Positions 24,704 to 35,546 of a stretch of DNA of 64,000 bases are shown here, piece by piece (the first letter of the stretch is position 1; the number at the start of each line of letters is the position of its first letter). Made by a program: the position numbers and the translations under genes. The DNA lies in assembly GCF_040807025.1 (NCBI RefSeq), contig NC_090951.1, positions 6,324,001 to 6,388,000 on the forward strand, in the 5' to 3' direction. This DNA comes from Struthio camelus (Eukaryota; Chordata; Aves; Struthioniformes; Struthionidae). The notes beneath the pieces are model-generated. The model was not told where the DNA came from, did no database searches, and worked only from the letters and a program-made list of their open reading frames with translations.

Positions 24704-24874
24704 GCTGTCAGCTGCTCGGCTCCCACTTCCGGGTGGGCGGCCCCGCCAGCTCATGAATAGTCATCACCGCTGCTGAATATTCATGAGGGGCGCGCTGGCC
24801 CCACCCCCAGGAGCGAGCTCCCCCCTCCCCTCTCGGCACGCCGGCCAGCGTCTGTGGAAGACTCAGCGAAAGCA

Positions 24875-24918
24875 GCGCTTCTTTAACTTACATGCTGCGC
24901 TTCTTTAACTTACATGCT
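24875..24918. repeat. 22-bp direct tandem duplication
   Basis: Two perfect adjacent copies (24875-24896 and 24897-24918) beginning GCGCTTCTTT and ending ACATGCT, just upstream of the ATMIN CpG island. Confidence 0.95.
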
Positions 24919-25785
24919 GAAATGCCATCCTGGGCACGTGGGGGGGGACGGGACAAAAACTAAACTATGAACATTTTCTTGCCGAGAAAGAGAATTCTAT
25001 GATAACACATCTAGAGATCAAACTGCAGAGTAAAGGGAGCTTGTCCAGCATGTGAAAGAGCTGCTTTTGCCAGTGGTCCTCAATGCCCCTTTTGGGTAAT
25101 CATGGACTCTCTCTAAGCAGCTTTCCAGGGAGTTGTTCGTTTGTATGAATTTGCATTTTTGAGGAACATAGTAAGCAAGTATATTTCCTCCCCTCTACCT
25201 TTGCCAATTAAGGAAAATCAGACCAAGGTGTTACGTATACAGAATCCACTCTCAGTGTTCAAATGTTATGCGTTTTGTCTTTTGACAAGTATCTACCGTG
25301 TTAGGGCCCTGCACGTCCTTGTGTTCACTCTAGAGCCTCTACTTCTCCCTCATGTATCTTGTCTGCAAGGATTCTGCTTGTAATTCATAAATACGTGTCT
25401 GTCCGCCTGGAAGTTCTGTGTAAAGTTTATGTAATAGCCAATTATCTTAATAGGTCTAACTCTTAGAATGGGATATGAGGATATGAGTGAGTAGGAGACA
25501 TTAGGAGGCAACTCTGAATTGCATATAGACTTGGTATCACACAAAACCTGAAATCATTTCAAAATCCTAACAGTAAGTAAACTTATCAAACATTAGCATT
25601 TAAATTGCACCGGCAGAAGTGCTAAAAACATACCACTAGCAGATAGTCCTAAACTAACTTCTTTTTTATATATTAGTTACACAGAGTTGCTGAAAAACAA
25701 CCACCACCAAAAAAAATCAGTATATGTTAAATCATGTTTCAGTTAGTCAAGCCAAACAAACTTCTGTGAGGACTTAATTTACACA

Positions 25786-25795
25786 TTTATTTATT
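25786..25795 (-). terminator. CENPN: CENPN poly(A) signals
   Basis: Two overlapping AATAAA hexamers in the minus direction, about 1.2 kb beyond the CENPN stop and about 1 kb upstream of the ATMIN promoter. They are the best candidates for the CENPN 3' end. Confidence 0.5.
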
Positions 25796-26299
25796 TGAAA
25801 ACATAAAAACAGTCCCATACAACCTGTCCAAATAGATACACCGTGTAACAGATTTTCCAAACACTGTCTTTGCTTATTGACATATCTAAAGAAGTCTCAT
25901 ATACACAAAGTACACCTATAATAAATTTCTAGGTAAAATAATTTTTTTAAAAAATCGTACAGTATAACTGAATCTTCCAACCAAATCCATCTCTTAAATT
26001 AAAAATGTAGAAAGTTACATAAAATGTCTATTTAATTATTACCTCTAAGGAACTCCACTGCAGAGCTAATGTTGGCATTAGCGAACATTGCCATCTCGAT
26101 TCTGCAGTCTTTATGCCCACAAGTTCAATGAAGCAGTAATGAGCACGGATTGCAGAAGGATGAAATCTTTAATGAAGTACACATTCTAAAACATAGCTTC
26201 CTCAAAACAAAAAGTTATTGCCAATTTCATTGCATTCCTCTAGGGTAAAATTTCATAAGATATTAATACAAACAGACAGAAAAGATAGGATTTGGCTTT

Positions 26300-26550
26300 T
26301 TATATAAGTATCCATTCTCGAATATTGCACTTGGCCAGTAAAAACTCTGGATCTGAATCAATGTCCGGTATAGATGGAGAGAACTGTCTTACTGACTTCT
26401 GCATTTCAGGAGTCCTGTCTCCTTCCCCCAGTTGCCCGCAATGGCCTTGGAGTGGAATCTTCTTCCAACGTGCCTGACCTAAGGCAGATGGGTCGATCCC
26501 CTTGTTTGAATGGGACTGACTATTCACACAGTCAAAATGGGGCATTTGCT
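26300..26550 (-). CDS. Possible alternative last exon of CENPN
   Basis: A minus-strand frame closed by TAA at 26300-26302 lies after an acceptor-like TGTAACAG. If exon 10 used an internal donor (AAAG/GTATCT, exon end 26996), splicing to 26550 would be in frame (split GAG codon, then QMPHFDCV...) and would swap the last ten residues for about 83. The segment is less AT-rich than its surroundings and reads plausibly (SPSIPDIDSDPEFLLAK). Both splice sites are modest, and plus-strand frames are open here too, so base composition could explain it. Confidence 0.25.
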
Positions 26551-26963
26551 CTGTTACACCACTGAACTGGAGCCTAAGTAAGACGACTACCTAGAAGATC
26601 TTAGTCACGGCAGTAAACCGAATATCTAGAGATGTCCTGTTGTAACTAGGTTACGCTTAGCTAGCTTTTAATTTCACATACACTTCTAAAAATACAATTA
26701 AGAGCAATCATCACATTTAAATAATCACAATCACTGCTGGACCTTGTTTAAACTTCCTAATAGCTTTTTATTTAAATTATCTAAGGATTAACTTTTCTGT
26801 TAAAGACCAATGGGGAAAAACAATTCAAAAAGCTGTAAATTGAAGAAGTTTGAGGGATTATCAGAGAATAAGTTAATTTAAAAGTCTGCTTTAACCTTTA
26901 TTATGATTTAGATTAATACCAGTAAAAAATGACTTCTATATTTTTCTGTAAGTCAGTCTTAAA

Positions 26964-27079
26964 TTAAGGGCTTACAAAGCTTCCTGGAAAGATACCTTTC
27001 CTCTCTCTAATTTTAAAATAATTCCTCGCTTTTTGTGGTATACATGTAAGTAGTGGTGAAAGTGGTGCATCAGCCAGAC
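26964..27079 (-). CDS. CENPN: CENPN coding exon 10 (terminal)
   Basis: Starts after CTCCCCAG, reads LADAPLSPLLTCIPQK and NYFKIRERKGIFPGSFVSP, and stops at 26964-26966. It contains a potential internal donor (GTATCT at 26995) relevant to the alternative last exon. Confidence 0.95.
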
Positions 27080-30000
27080 CTGGGGAGAGCAAGAGAAACA
27101 GATAAGTATAGCTTAATTCGGCCAATATTTACATTTCATAAACGGTATAGAATTAAAAATACAGCTTGAGTATATATGTACAAATCATAAATTCTAAGGA
27201 CAAGCTGGTATATATCTAGACAAAAGTTTTCATGATGGTGACATTTTTATTCTAAATTTCTATACATTTCTAAACAAACTATGCAGGCTCTCTCTTATGC
27301 AAGATGCAAGCAGAATGTAAGATGATAAAAATATTCAACTATCCATTTTTCCTCCATGTTACAGAGCTGAAACACTTACCTGCTGGTGCCAAGGATTTCA
27401 GTGACTCTAAAAGATGCGGACTAGAAAACTTGACCAGACATCTGAATGGCTCTTTTATATCCAAGACATCCATTTTAGGATTACTTTTAAACATTGTCTC
27501 AAGCTGTTAACACAAAATTTCCAGGGCATATGAGCAAGAAACATATTTTATGCATATGCTATTATTAAAACAATAAAATACTTAGACTGTGACCCATTTA
27601 TCTTTGAACACTGTTTGCAAACTGCATGTGGTATTAAATAGAGCATCTTATACCCATATTTTAAAAACTGACTGTTCTATATTATTATAGTTCTCAAACT
27701 TGTGGAGTAACCAGATCACCATCAACCCTGAGCGTTTCTTGTAGGGCACAATACACCCGACAGAGCCAAACACTGTAGAGCTATATGCCTAGTAGTTTGC
27801 AGAGCAGTGTGGGATGTACAGCCGTAAGTTATGTTTTAATTCAGTTATGACAGATGTGTTATTTTCTTAGCGAGTTGCTGTCCTCAGGTTTACTTTCTCT
27901 CTAAACAGACACTAGTTCAAAATCATTCTGGAAAACATAACTTGTGGGTATACAGAAAATTAAGAACAAAACATGCATTTCCTAGCATCAGAAATGAACG
28001 GAAGCAATTCCAGATACTACAGCACATCTTTCCTTGAACTTAGGTACTTTTTTGGCTTCAGAATTATAACACAGACAAAAAGCTTCTCCTCCTATACCGA
28101 AAGCCACACATAAACACACAAAAATAATCTCCAAATGACTGACATAAGTTAGTTGGACCAAAAAAAGTTCTAACTGATGTCAAACTGAAAAAAGTTGAAA
28201 ACGGAACCAAGTATTACTTTGAACATTAGCATATTTTCAAACATGCATGATTTAATTTGGATTGCTTCTTCAAACTGCTTTTTGAGTTAAGGAAAAAAAT
28301 AATTAGCAAATAACTAGGTAATGAAAATATGTTCGGTAAGTTTCAGCATAAAAAAGTTTATGAATCTCCTGTTATCTCTGAAATTATCAGGTAACTGAGT
28401 AAGTTAACCAGGAGGTAGCAGAAGAATCAGTTTGCTATTATTTGTTAGCGTTAACATGATTCTGGTTTGAAGAATATTTTATTAATAAGATCAGAGAGTG
28501 CCACCACGTGGCAACCAATTCTCTGCTGAAAGAGGCAGCCTGTTCAATTATATAGTAAAACATTAAGAATGATCTCTTGGAACTTCCACTATCACAAAAA
28601 GAGTCATCACCAAAATGTCAGTGCATCACCTGAGAAGTTAAATTATGACTGTTACATGTATTATAAACTTTATATGTACTTTGAGTAGCCCTAATTTCTC
28701 ATGCTTGAAAACATTGCTGTTTTAACTCTTTTAAGCTTTATTACAAAAACAAGTCAAAATACTTAGTTCACAAGGCTGAAAGATTTGAAAAAACACAATC
28801 CAGTGGTCTGATCAAATCCTAGTGCAAATCTGTTTTATAAAGCCAGTTTTAACTAGTTTATTTTAAAATAGTGTCCTCCCTAAAGCTTGCAGCAGTACTA
28901 GAAAGTTCTTTATTTGCAACTTCATGTAGCTAATTCTACTGAAACTACAAAAAAAAAAAATTGATTGCTTTTACTACCTTATATTGTGCAAATTCAAGTT
29001 TTGGTTGGGGACCATCACCAAAAACTTCCCGATTCACTCTCTGTATTCTTTCTTTTTCATTTCTGTTTTCTTGAATTATCCTTAAATCCACTGCAGAGAA
29101 AAACCAGAAAGACAAATCCATCAGGTGATACAGTACTGGTTTTTTTGATCAGATGAATGCTCCAGTGAGCATATAAGAGAAAAAAAAGAAATAAATTTGA
29201 AAAAATTCATCACAATCTTTCTTCATAAGCTAATTGTCCACTTGATATTTTCAGTTCTTACCTGTTAAGAAAACTAAACAAGCCAATATGGAAGGAAATA
29301 CTGGGCACTGTGAATTTTTTTTCATAAGTATGTGTGCAGTGACTGCCAGTGGCAAATATTTACCTCTCCTAGGGATACCCAATATTATGGCACCCCTCCA
29401 GGTATGGACAATATAATGGGAATATAATATATGTACATTTCCTATTGAATCTCACTCCATAAGCCAGGAATATTTTTGAGTGCACATCTAAAAAGTGATG
29501 ACTGCAGTTTAGTTTAAAACGTACATACCGCTCTCCGGGGCTACATTCCGTTCTTGTAGAGGTCTTGGACAATAAGTTTGGAAGGTCTGAATGAGGGAAG
29601 ATAAGATGAATTCTTTACTTTTAGTTCACTTCCACTTTTAGAGGCTACAGCAGAAAAGAACTTTCCAGTTTTCCTTTTACTTCTCTTTCTGAAAATAAGC
29701 ATTCTTCCTACTTTTTGACAGTTACTGTAGGCCAGAAAGCCCAGCTTTAAGAGGACTATCCCCATCTTTCTATGATAGTCGTGAGCATTATTCCTTTAAA
29801 AGTGTCACTGGGAAGAGCAGAGTAAATGCCCATTCTAATATCTTCCAAATCATTACTGTAGGAAGCCCAGTGAAATTATGCTAAAAGTCCCAAGACTGAC
29901 TCGGTCATACAATTTTTAGACTAAGTTCAACCTTCAGGATACTAAAGTATTAGATCACCATTTTACTGTTACCTTAATGAAAAGCTGTCCAGCTCAGTAG

Positions 30001-33000
30001 TTCAATATTACTGTAACATGATGATCTCTTGGAAGAGGTGAATATTCCCCCCTGCTAGGGGGGAAGAACTAGGCCTGAAACAAAAAGCAAGACTCATCTT
30101 AGGCTGAACTTGTGGAGTGGCTCACCTGGCTATATCTCTTAAACACAATATCTTTAAGGGAGTTTAAGCAATGACTTCGAAGCTCCATTTCACGGATGTC
30201 ATGGTAATTGGAAGCAACAACCAGTGCCTTCAAATAAAAATTGAGATTGTTTTAACATCAGTATTAATCATCACTGTGTTTATAATATGGAACAATATTA
30301 GTATTTCTAGACATTGCAATGTTTTTATTTTAGGGTAAGCAGCTGCCCTTTAACGAGCAGGATTATCATGTCCGGAGAATGTTCAATAGATTGCTATTAA
30401 GGTTAGATTAATACTTAAAAGCATTCATGGGATTAACCAGAGAATTATATAGCATTATCAGCCTGATAAAAACAATGAAATGACTCATATGGAGGCATGC
30501 TAGATAAATAAAAATAAGAAAATCACAAACACTGACCGCCATGGGTTTACAGAAAAACTAGTTTTTTAACCTAATTAATAGCTTCCCCCGATGAGCTCAT
30601 ACGCTCAGTTCATAAGCTTAACTGTGTTGATGTAGTATTCTTGGACTTTTGTGAGACAATTTCATCAAAATGTTAGGCAATATTTGGTAAAGAAATTTGG
30701 AAGAGTCAAGATCAGCAAAGATCCCAATAACTGAATACATTAACTATGTGCCATTCTAAGGGTCACAAAGATTGGTATTGGCCCCATTTTTATTAAGAGC
30801 TGGGGGGAAACATGACTATTTGAATTAGAAAATTACATTACGATATGGGGTTCTGGAGAAACAACGAAACTTTACCCATCCTCTTAAAAGGTAGCAAGCA
30901 GAATTATAGATCTACAAGACTGTGGTAGAGTTAGGGTCTACACAGTTTTATTTTCTACCTGACATAGCAGAGGCAAGGTGCTCCTAAGCACTGAGGCAGA
31001 AATGAAGACGTAGGGTGTCTGCGAATGGTATACAACATAGCTGGTTTTGTATTGGTTTGGTTTTTTATATGGTGTTCCCCAAGCAATTCTAATCCAGATT
31101 GCATTATCCTCATATTCTCTAAAGTTGATGGTAACCTGAGCAGAAAAACTTCAATTACTTGCACATTCAGACGTCTAGAAACATTTTGTTACTTCTTAAG
31201 TCTGTGTTCACATGACCCAAACATAAGGCAGATGGTATACCACTGCCTGAATAAAAACCAAATCCTTCTAGCTTGGTCGGGATTGTATTTAAATCAAGTA
31301 TCGGTTGGTAAAATTATCATTTCTTTGTTGAAGAGAAAAAAAAAAATCATCTTTCAAACTCCAATATGACTTTGTTTTGCCCCTTCAGAAGATGCGTATC
31401 AATGAGAATAGAAATGGCTCATTACAAAGCCTTCATTTTCTGTTTTGGGAGAGTAGCAACGCAATAGAAAAAGTCTTTGCATTTAGAGGGAGGGCTACTA
31501 AGAGTATTTCAAATGTCTTATTTTTAAGAAACTAAACTTTTGATACATTTGCTGATTTTAGACCCGAGTATAAATATCTATCACAGGTCAAGAATTCGTA
31601 ATCAATATTTTGAAGATTTCCCTCCCTGTTCTTGCACATTTGCTACTCAGTTGCCGTTGATTTTCAGCTTCTTTCTACCTTGACAAAAACTCCCTTGGCT
31701 TCAGGTACAGCCAGGCAAGTTCTCAGTTGACTAGGTCCCAAACTGCTTGAACTGGTTGACCAAGATCACCTCTTAACGTTTTTGTGGAATATCCTAACTA
31801 AAAAAAAAAAAGGTGAATCTAATGCTGTAGTACGGTTCTATGAACCAGATATGATTATCTTTTGGGCCAATTTGTATTCTTTGCCCTCTACTGTTGTCAG
31901 TGGAAATCCCTTGTGTGTCAAGAAGTGACGCAGCTAATTACCCACAGGCACTTTCTATTCCTTTGCTTAAATTAAGCACGTGAACTAAAGAGTAGTTGCA
32001 GCGAGAAAAGGCCACTGCAACTTGCTCACTAAAAAAGTGAGATAAAATTTCCCTCCCTGGCATTTCTTACTATTTCTTTGTAGTCTAGAAACCACTTCTT
32101 GACAGTGGTCTGTCAGTCATTATAATGTAACAAAAATATCAGGACCAAGTTTTCACAGTCATCACAAAACATCATATTTAAACCAGAACTAAAACGAAAT
32201 GGATACAATTTTGCTACTAATCTAAGTAGTAAAAACAAACAAAAAAAACCCCCAACAACAATAGCAACCACCCCACAGAACTTCCTTGTCTTGCTTACTG
32301 ATGCAAATTATTCCTACTTCAAATTGTATCTAGATTCTGCTTCATCAGATACATTTTTTCATGTATTGTTATTGGGCATCAGGGCAGAACAATACCAACT
32401 CACCCAGGCAACATGTACATTCGGAAAAAAACCCATCAAAATATAGAGAGAATACTGTATTTTTTGAAGTATGAAATAGGTACTGTCATATTTTAAGGCA
32501 AACCACCCGTATTTTATTTCACTCCAGTTCAGCAAACTTGAAAAACTGCTAGAACAGAGATACAGAATGCTTTTAACCTATTTCACGTGCAGTCCCTACC
32601 ATTCCCAAAGTTAATAGTTTTATTCCAATTTTGAAGCAGATGGCAAGAAAACGATACCTTACAAAAAGATATATACATTTAAAAAAATATATTGACACCA
32701 GCGAGCTGTGCAACACTTTTAGGAGGGATTTATTCTTACGTTTTTCAGAGCTGACTGAAGTCGTCTTTTAAATTTTTTTTTGAAATCTGTTAAGTCAAAA
32801 AAGTCCATTTCTTCCCCTGTTCCACAAGAAAGAGAGATGAGAATTCTGTTTACAAAAACTACTTCAGAGATGTTTTTACAGTTTCGGCTGAAACAAAACA
32901 ATGTAGAAAAAGCTAAAGTTGCATAACTGTATAAGACAGGCCCTATATTAAATTTGAGCCTTGTTATTGATACATAAAGAATGAAAAAGTTAATATTTAA

Positions 33001-35168
33001 TTAGTTGCTATTCATTTCTAATAATTGCTTAAAAGGTTGAGCAAGAGTAGTCTGAAAACATTAAATACATCTCTAATGAAAAATCCATGCTAGACTACGT
33101 TTTTATTTAAAGCACATTATATGAAGCAATACTGCATTAAGTTGGTAAGGACTATAATAGTGAGATTATAGTATAGCAGGGAAAGATATTTACCTACCTG
33201 TTTTGTTCATCTGGTAAACACTCCATATTCTTTTGTTTGGATAGATGTGGTTGTCTAGGGAAAATAAGAATTGTCCAATAACACAGTATATATATTAAAA
33301 AGGTAATTAAAGAAACAAATTATTTTACAGTACTTTTATGACCAGTTTATTTCAAAAAGACAACTTGTAATAATGCAATATAACTGATTCAACACTCTTA
33401 AGCTACCATTAATGTTAAGCCTGAAAGTATTTTTTTTAATTAAGAAAGACAGGAAAGTCTTTTGTAATTTGATTAAGCAGCTCATAAAGGGTATATCTCT
33501 GAGGTCCAATGTTTAAGGGATTTCTCCTAGAACTATTGAAATTCAGTCTCAACTCAAATTGAAAAACGCAGACTGTTAAAATTGCAGTTCAAAATATTAC
33601 AAAATAAAATTATGAAACCATATTGGAGTTAGAGTTCCATCTAGAGTATTTGCTGATGGTTTTGCCATATGTCACTCCCTAGCTGGAGCAAGATACCATT
33701 GATTTTAGTTAGGGTTATGTGCATACTAGAGACGAACTTCTCTCTCCACACATAAGTGCTGGATACAACTTACCATTTATTTAGAAGTCAGAAGAACCAA
33801 ATATATGCTTTTGTTGATTTTGTAGCTTATTACATTTAAAAAAAAAAAAAAAGAGTCAGATCCAATCAGAGTCAGCATCTAAAATGTAATCCGTTTACAC
33901 CAAAAGCGTCTGTAGACTCACCAGGGCAACTGCTATGTAATTAAAGGAGTTACCAAGTTACTCAGAAAAAGAGGTAAAGGTGTGAATTTTTACTTACAAA
34001 TTATGTCTAGGACTGCTGCTTGCTTTATATCCACAGAATTATCCTGAAAGGGAAAATGACAATACATGGTGAACTGCAGAGCCAGAACACTCTATTACAC
34101 TGTTAGTGAGTGAAAATCTCAATCTAGGTACTTCAAATTATTTAGATTCCACTGAAGTTCACAGCAGGCATGCTTTCCTCAAAGACACTAATCTATCGTA
34201 TCTGGGCTACGACACTAATAAGACTTCTAGTACACCAGTAAATACACGATCAGAAAGGTAGTTTGTTTACAGTGTGCAGAATCAAAGCAGTTCTGGCCAA
34301 GAAAATTTTCCCAAACACTGACTTGCTTGTCAAAATCCTCCCAAAACAAACAAGCAAATGACAGTAAAATGAAGAAAAGAGTCATTCTTCAGTTCACATG
34401 GGATAGCACAGAATTCTAGCAAATGCAGGTATCCATTAGCGTAAGTATACACCATAATCGCCAAGATCTCTAGACAGAATCACTTACTATGCAAAACTAC
34501 AGAAATCCTCAGAACACTGCATTTTGTAAAGGCCAACAATGAGAATATGCTTACACAGAAAAAAAAGGAGGTGCTAGCGGCACGGGTGATCATTCTTACA
34601 CTACTGAAGAAAAGCTAGAAACCAGTGCTATCATTACTCATACTAAATAGGTTTAAATCAGCACTAGACAATGAGTAGACATTTTAATCAGTGCCTTTTT
34701 ACACTTTAGAAATACCCTTATTTCTTAAAAGTTTAATACCCTGAGCCTTAATCATTCCTGTACCACTTAGAGCTCAAAACATGCACTTCTATACCACGCA
34801 ATAGCCAAACCTGCGCTCATATCAACAGAGTGACTATTATTGTTAGCTTGGCCTTACATCTGCCAGTCTACAAACTGCCCTTTTATGTTGGATTATGGCC
34901 AAATAAAGCTCACTTCAGAACGAGAATGTTTTTGACAGTGTATCAAAATCCGTGCCCCGTACGTCCCTGGCCAGCAATTGCCAAAGAACTGGGTTACCTC
35001 GCAGAGCTGAGCAACATCTTGAGAAACGTTGTCCTTTGTCTGATGGAAGTTCAAGGTTTGCAGCTGTCTCTCAGAGAGAAAGCCCCATGTCTGTAGCATT
35101 GTCTTGATCTCATCGCGCGGGATTTTTAGCACAGTCCTTCTGATGTACTCAGCAACAATCTCATCCAT
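26964..35168 (-). CDS. CENPN: CENP-N, centromere protein N (10 coding exons)
   Basis: Ten minus-strand exons (35168-34998, 34043-33998, 33254-33198, 32816-32740, 31135-30959, 30227-30126, 29586-29529, 29090-28978, 27503-27380, 27079-26964) join in frame to 346 aa; human is 339. CENP-N belongs to the constitutive centromere-associated network: its N-terminal pyrin-like fold binds the CENP-A nucleosome and its C-terminal half pairs with CENP-L. E3, E7, R11 and K15, reported in human to contact the CENP-A loop and nucleosomal DNA, are all present (MDEIVAEYIRRTVLK). Other strong matches are ADAPLSPLLTCIP and VKFSSPHLLESLKSLAPAG. The C-terminus runs ten residues past the human end (GIFPGSFVSP after NYFKIRERK). 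The 5' end faces CMC2 across a shared CpG island. Confidence 0.98.
27380..27503 (-). CDS. CENPN: CENPN coding exon 9
   Basis: A 124-bp exon with FRCLVKFSSPHLLESLKSL, between TTAACAG and GCAG/GTAAGT. Confidence 0.97.
28978..29090 (-). CDS. CENPN: CENPN coding exon 8
   Basis: A 113-bp exon with IIQENRNEKERIQRV and GDGPQPKLEFAQYK, between CTCTGCAG and AAG/GTAGTA; nearly colinear with human. Confidence 0.97.
29529..29586 (-). CDS. CENPN: CENPN coding exon 7
   Basis: A 58-bp exon reading TFQTYCPRPLQERNVAPES plus one base, between CATTCAG and GTATGT. Human has TFETHNSTTPLQERS. Confidence 0.95.
30126..30227 (-). CDS. CENPN: CENPN coding exon 6
   Basis: A 102-bp exon (34 codons) reading ALVVASNYHDIREMELRS and LKDIVFKRYSQ, between ATTTGAAG and CAG/GTGAGC. 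Confidence 0.96.
30536..30825 (+). mobile_element. Ancient CR1-like LINE fragment (reverse transcriptase region)
   Basis: Antisense in CENPN intron 5. It starts with a decayed form of the CR1 segment ATGGGTTTAC..., then TTGATGTAGTATTCTTGGAC, which reads DVVFLDF like the CR1 motif DVVYLDFSKAF, and later a GTCACAAAGATTGGTATTGG block like GVPQGSVLGPILF. Both motifs occur in the same order in the younger CR1 at 61 kb. Heavily diverged; boundaries approximate. Confidence 0.6.
30959..31135 (-). CDS. CENPN: CENPN coding exon 5
   Basis: A 177-bp exon (59 codons) after CTGCTCAG: VTINFREYEDNAIWIRIAWG, then NQYKTSYVVYHSQTPY, in line with human. The donor is CAG/GTAGAA. A different frame is also open through this exon and should not be mistaken for the product. 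Confidence 0.97.
32740..32816 (-). CDS. CENPN: CENPN coding exon 4
   Basis: A 77-bp exon ending at AAC/GTAAGA. It encodes EEMDFFDLTDFKKKFKRRLQ and then SALKN, matching human DVDLFDMKQFKNSFKKILQ and RALKN. Confidence 0.96.
33198..33254 (-). CDS. CENPN: CENPN coding exon 3
   Basis: A 57-bp exon (YNHIYPNKRIWSVYQMNKT) between CCCTAG and donor ACAG/GTAGGT. A second GT four bases on would break the frame with exon 4, which decides the donor. Confidence 0.93.
33998..34043 (-). CDS. CENPN: CENPN coding exon 2
   Basis: A 46-bp exon (DNSVDIKQAAVLDII plus one base) between CTTTCAG and GTAAGT. Human has ISDAALLDII at this place. Confidence 0.95.
34998..35168 (-). CDS. CENPN: CENPN coding exon 1
   Basis: Residues 1-57, start of the pyrin-like domain; ends QLCE at donor GAG/GTAACC, phase 0. 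The ATG sits 12 bases into an exon whose acceptor TTCTCAG ends at 35180, so the leader is spliced. Confidence 0.97.
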
Positions 35169-35179
35169 GATGAAGCCAC

Positions 35180-35546
35180 CTGAGAAGCAGAAGCGTTAAG
35201 AAGACCACGGAGCGGGAAGGCTCAGGAGACTTCCTGACTTCGTCAGGCGTACAAAGGCGTGCCTCGGCACGGCTGGCAAAGCGTTAGCGTCAGTCCTAAG
35301 CGCGGGACTAGCAGGAATTTGCGTCTCCCGGGGCTGAGGGCTCAGCCGCAAGCCCCTCCGAGCGAGGGCGAGCAAGCGACCACCCAGGGCCCTTCTGCCC
35401 GTGCCCCGGGCCACGAGCCCACGCCAAGCCCCGCTGAGGGGGCCCTGGCTAACGCCTGAGCGCCTCAGGCCGCCCCCCCCCGCCTCGAGGGCCGGCGGCG
35501 AGCGAGGAGAGGCCGCAACCCCCGGCCGGCGAGCGGCCCCGCTCAC
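35180..35546 (-). other. CENPN: CENPN 5' UTR intron
   Basis: The minus strand has a donor GGCAG/GTGAGC (exon end 35547) and an acceptor TTCTCAG/GTGGC (exon start 35179) eleven bases before the ATG. A non-coding first exon in the CpG island spliced into the first coding exon is therefore likely. Confidence 0.6.

Larger units (their letters stand above)
24180..24860. promoter_or_regulatory. CpG island promoter of ATMIN
   Basis: GC-rich DNA around the ATMIN first exon. Upstream of the start codon in the minus direction lie an ETS/GABPA-type CACTTCCGGG (24724-24733, plus strand) and GC boxes. A YY1 consensus overlaps the start codon itself. No TATA box is seen. Confidence 0.75.
25765..26963 (-). 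other. CENPN: CENPN 3' untranslated region
   Basis: Runs from the CENPN stop to two overlapping AATAAA hexamers on the minus strand (TTTATT at 25786-25791 and 25790-25795). It contains a less AT-rich open frame at 26300-26550 that may be an alternative last exon. Confidence 0.5.
27080..34997 (-). other. CENPN: CENPN introns
   Basis: Nine introns: 34044-34997, 33255-33997, 32817-33197, 31136-32739, 30228-30958, 29587-30125, 29091-29528, 27504-28977 and 27080-27379. AT-rich, with A/T runs. The only recognised insertion is an old CR1 remnant in intron 5. Confidence 0.85.
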
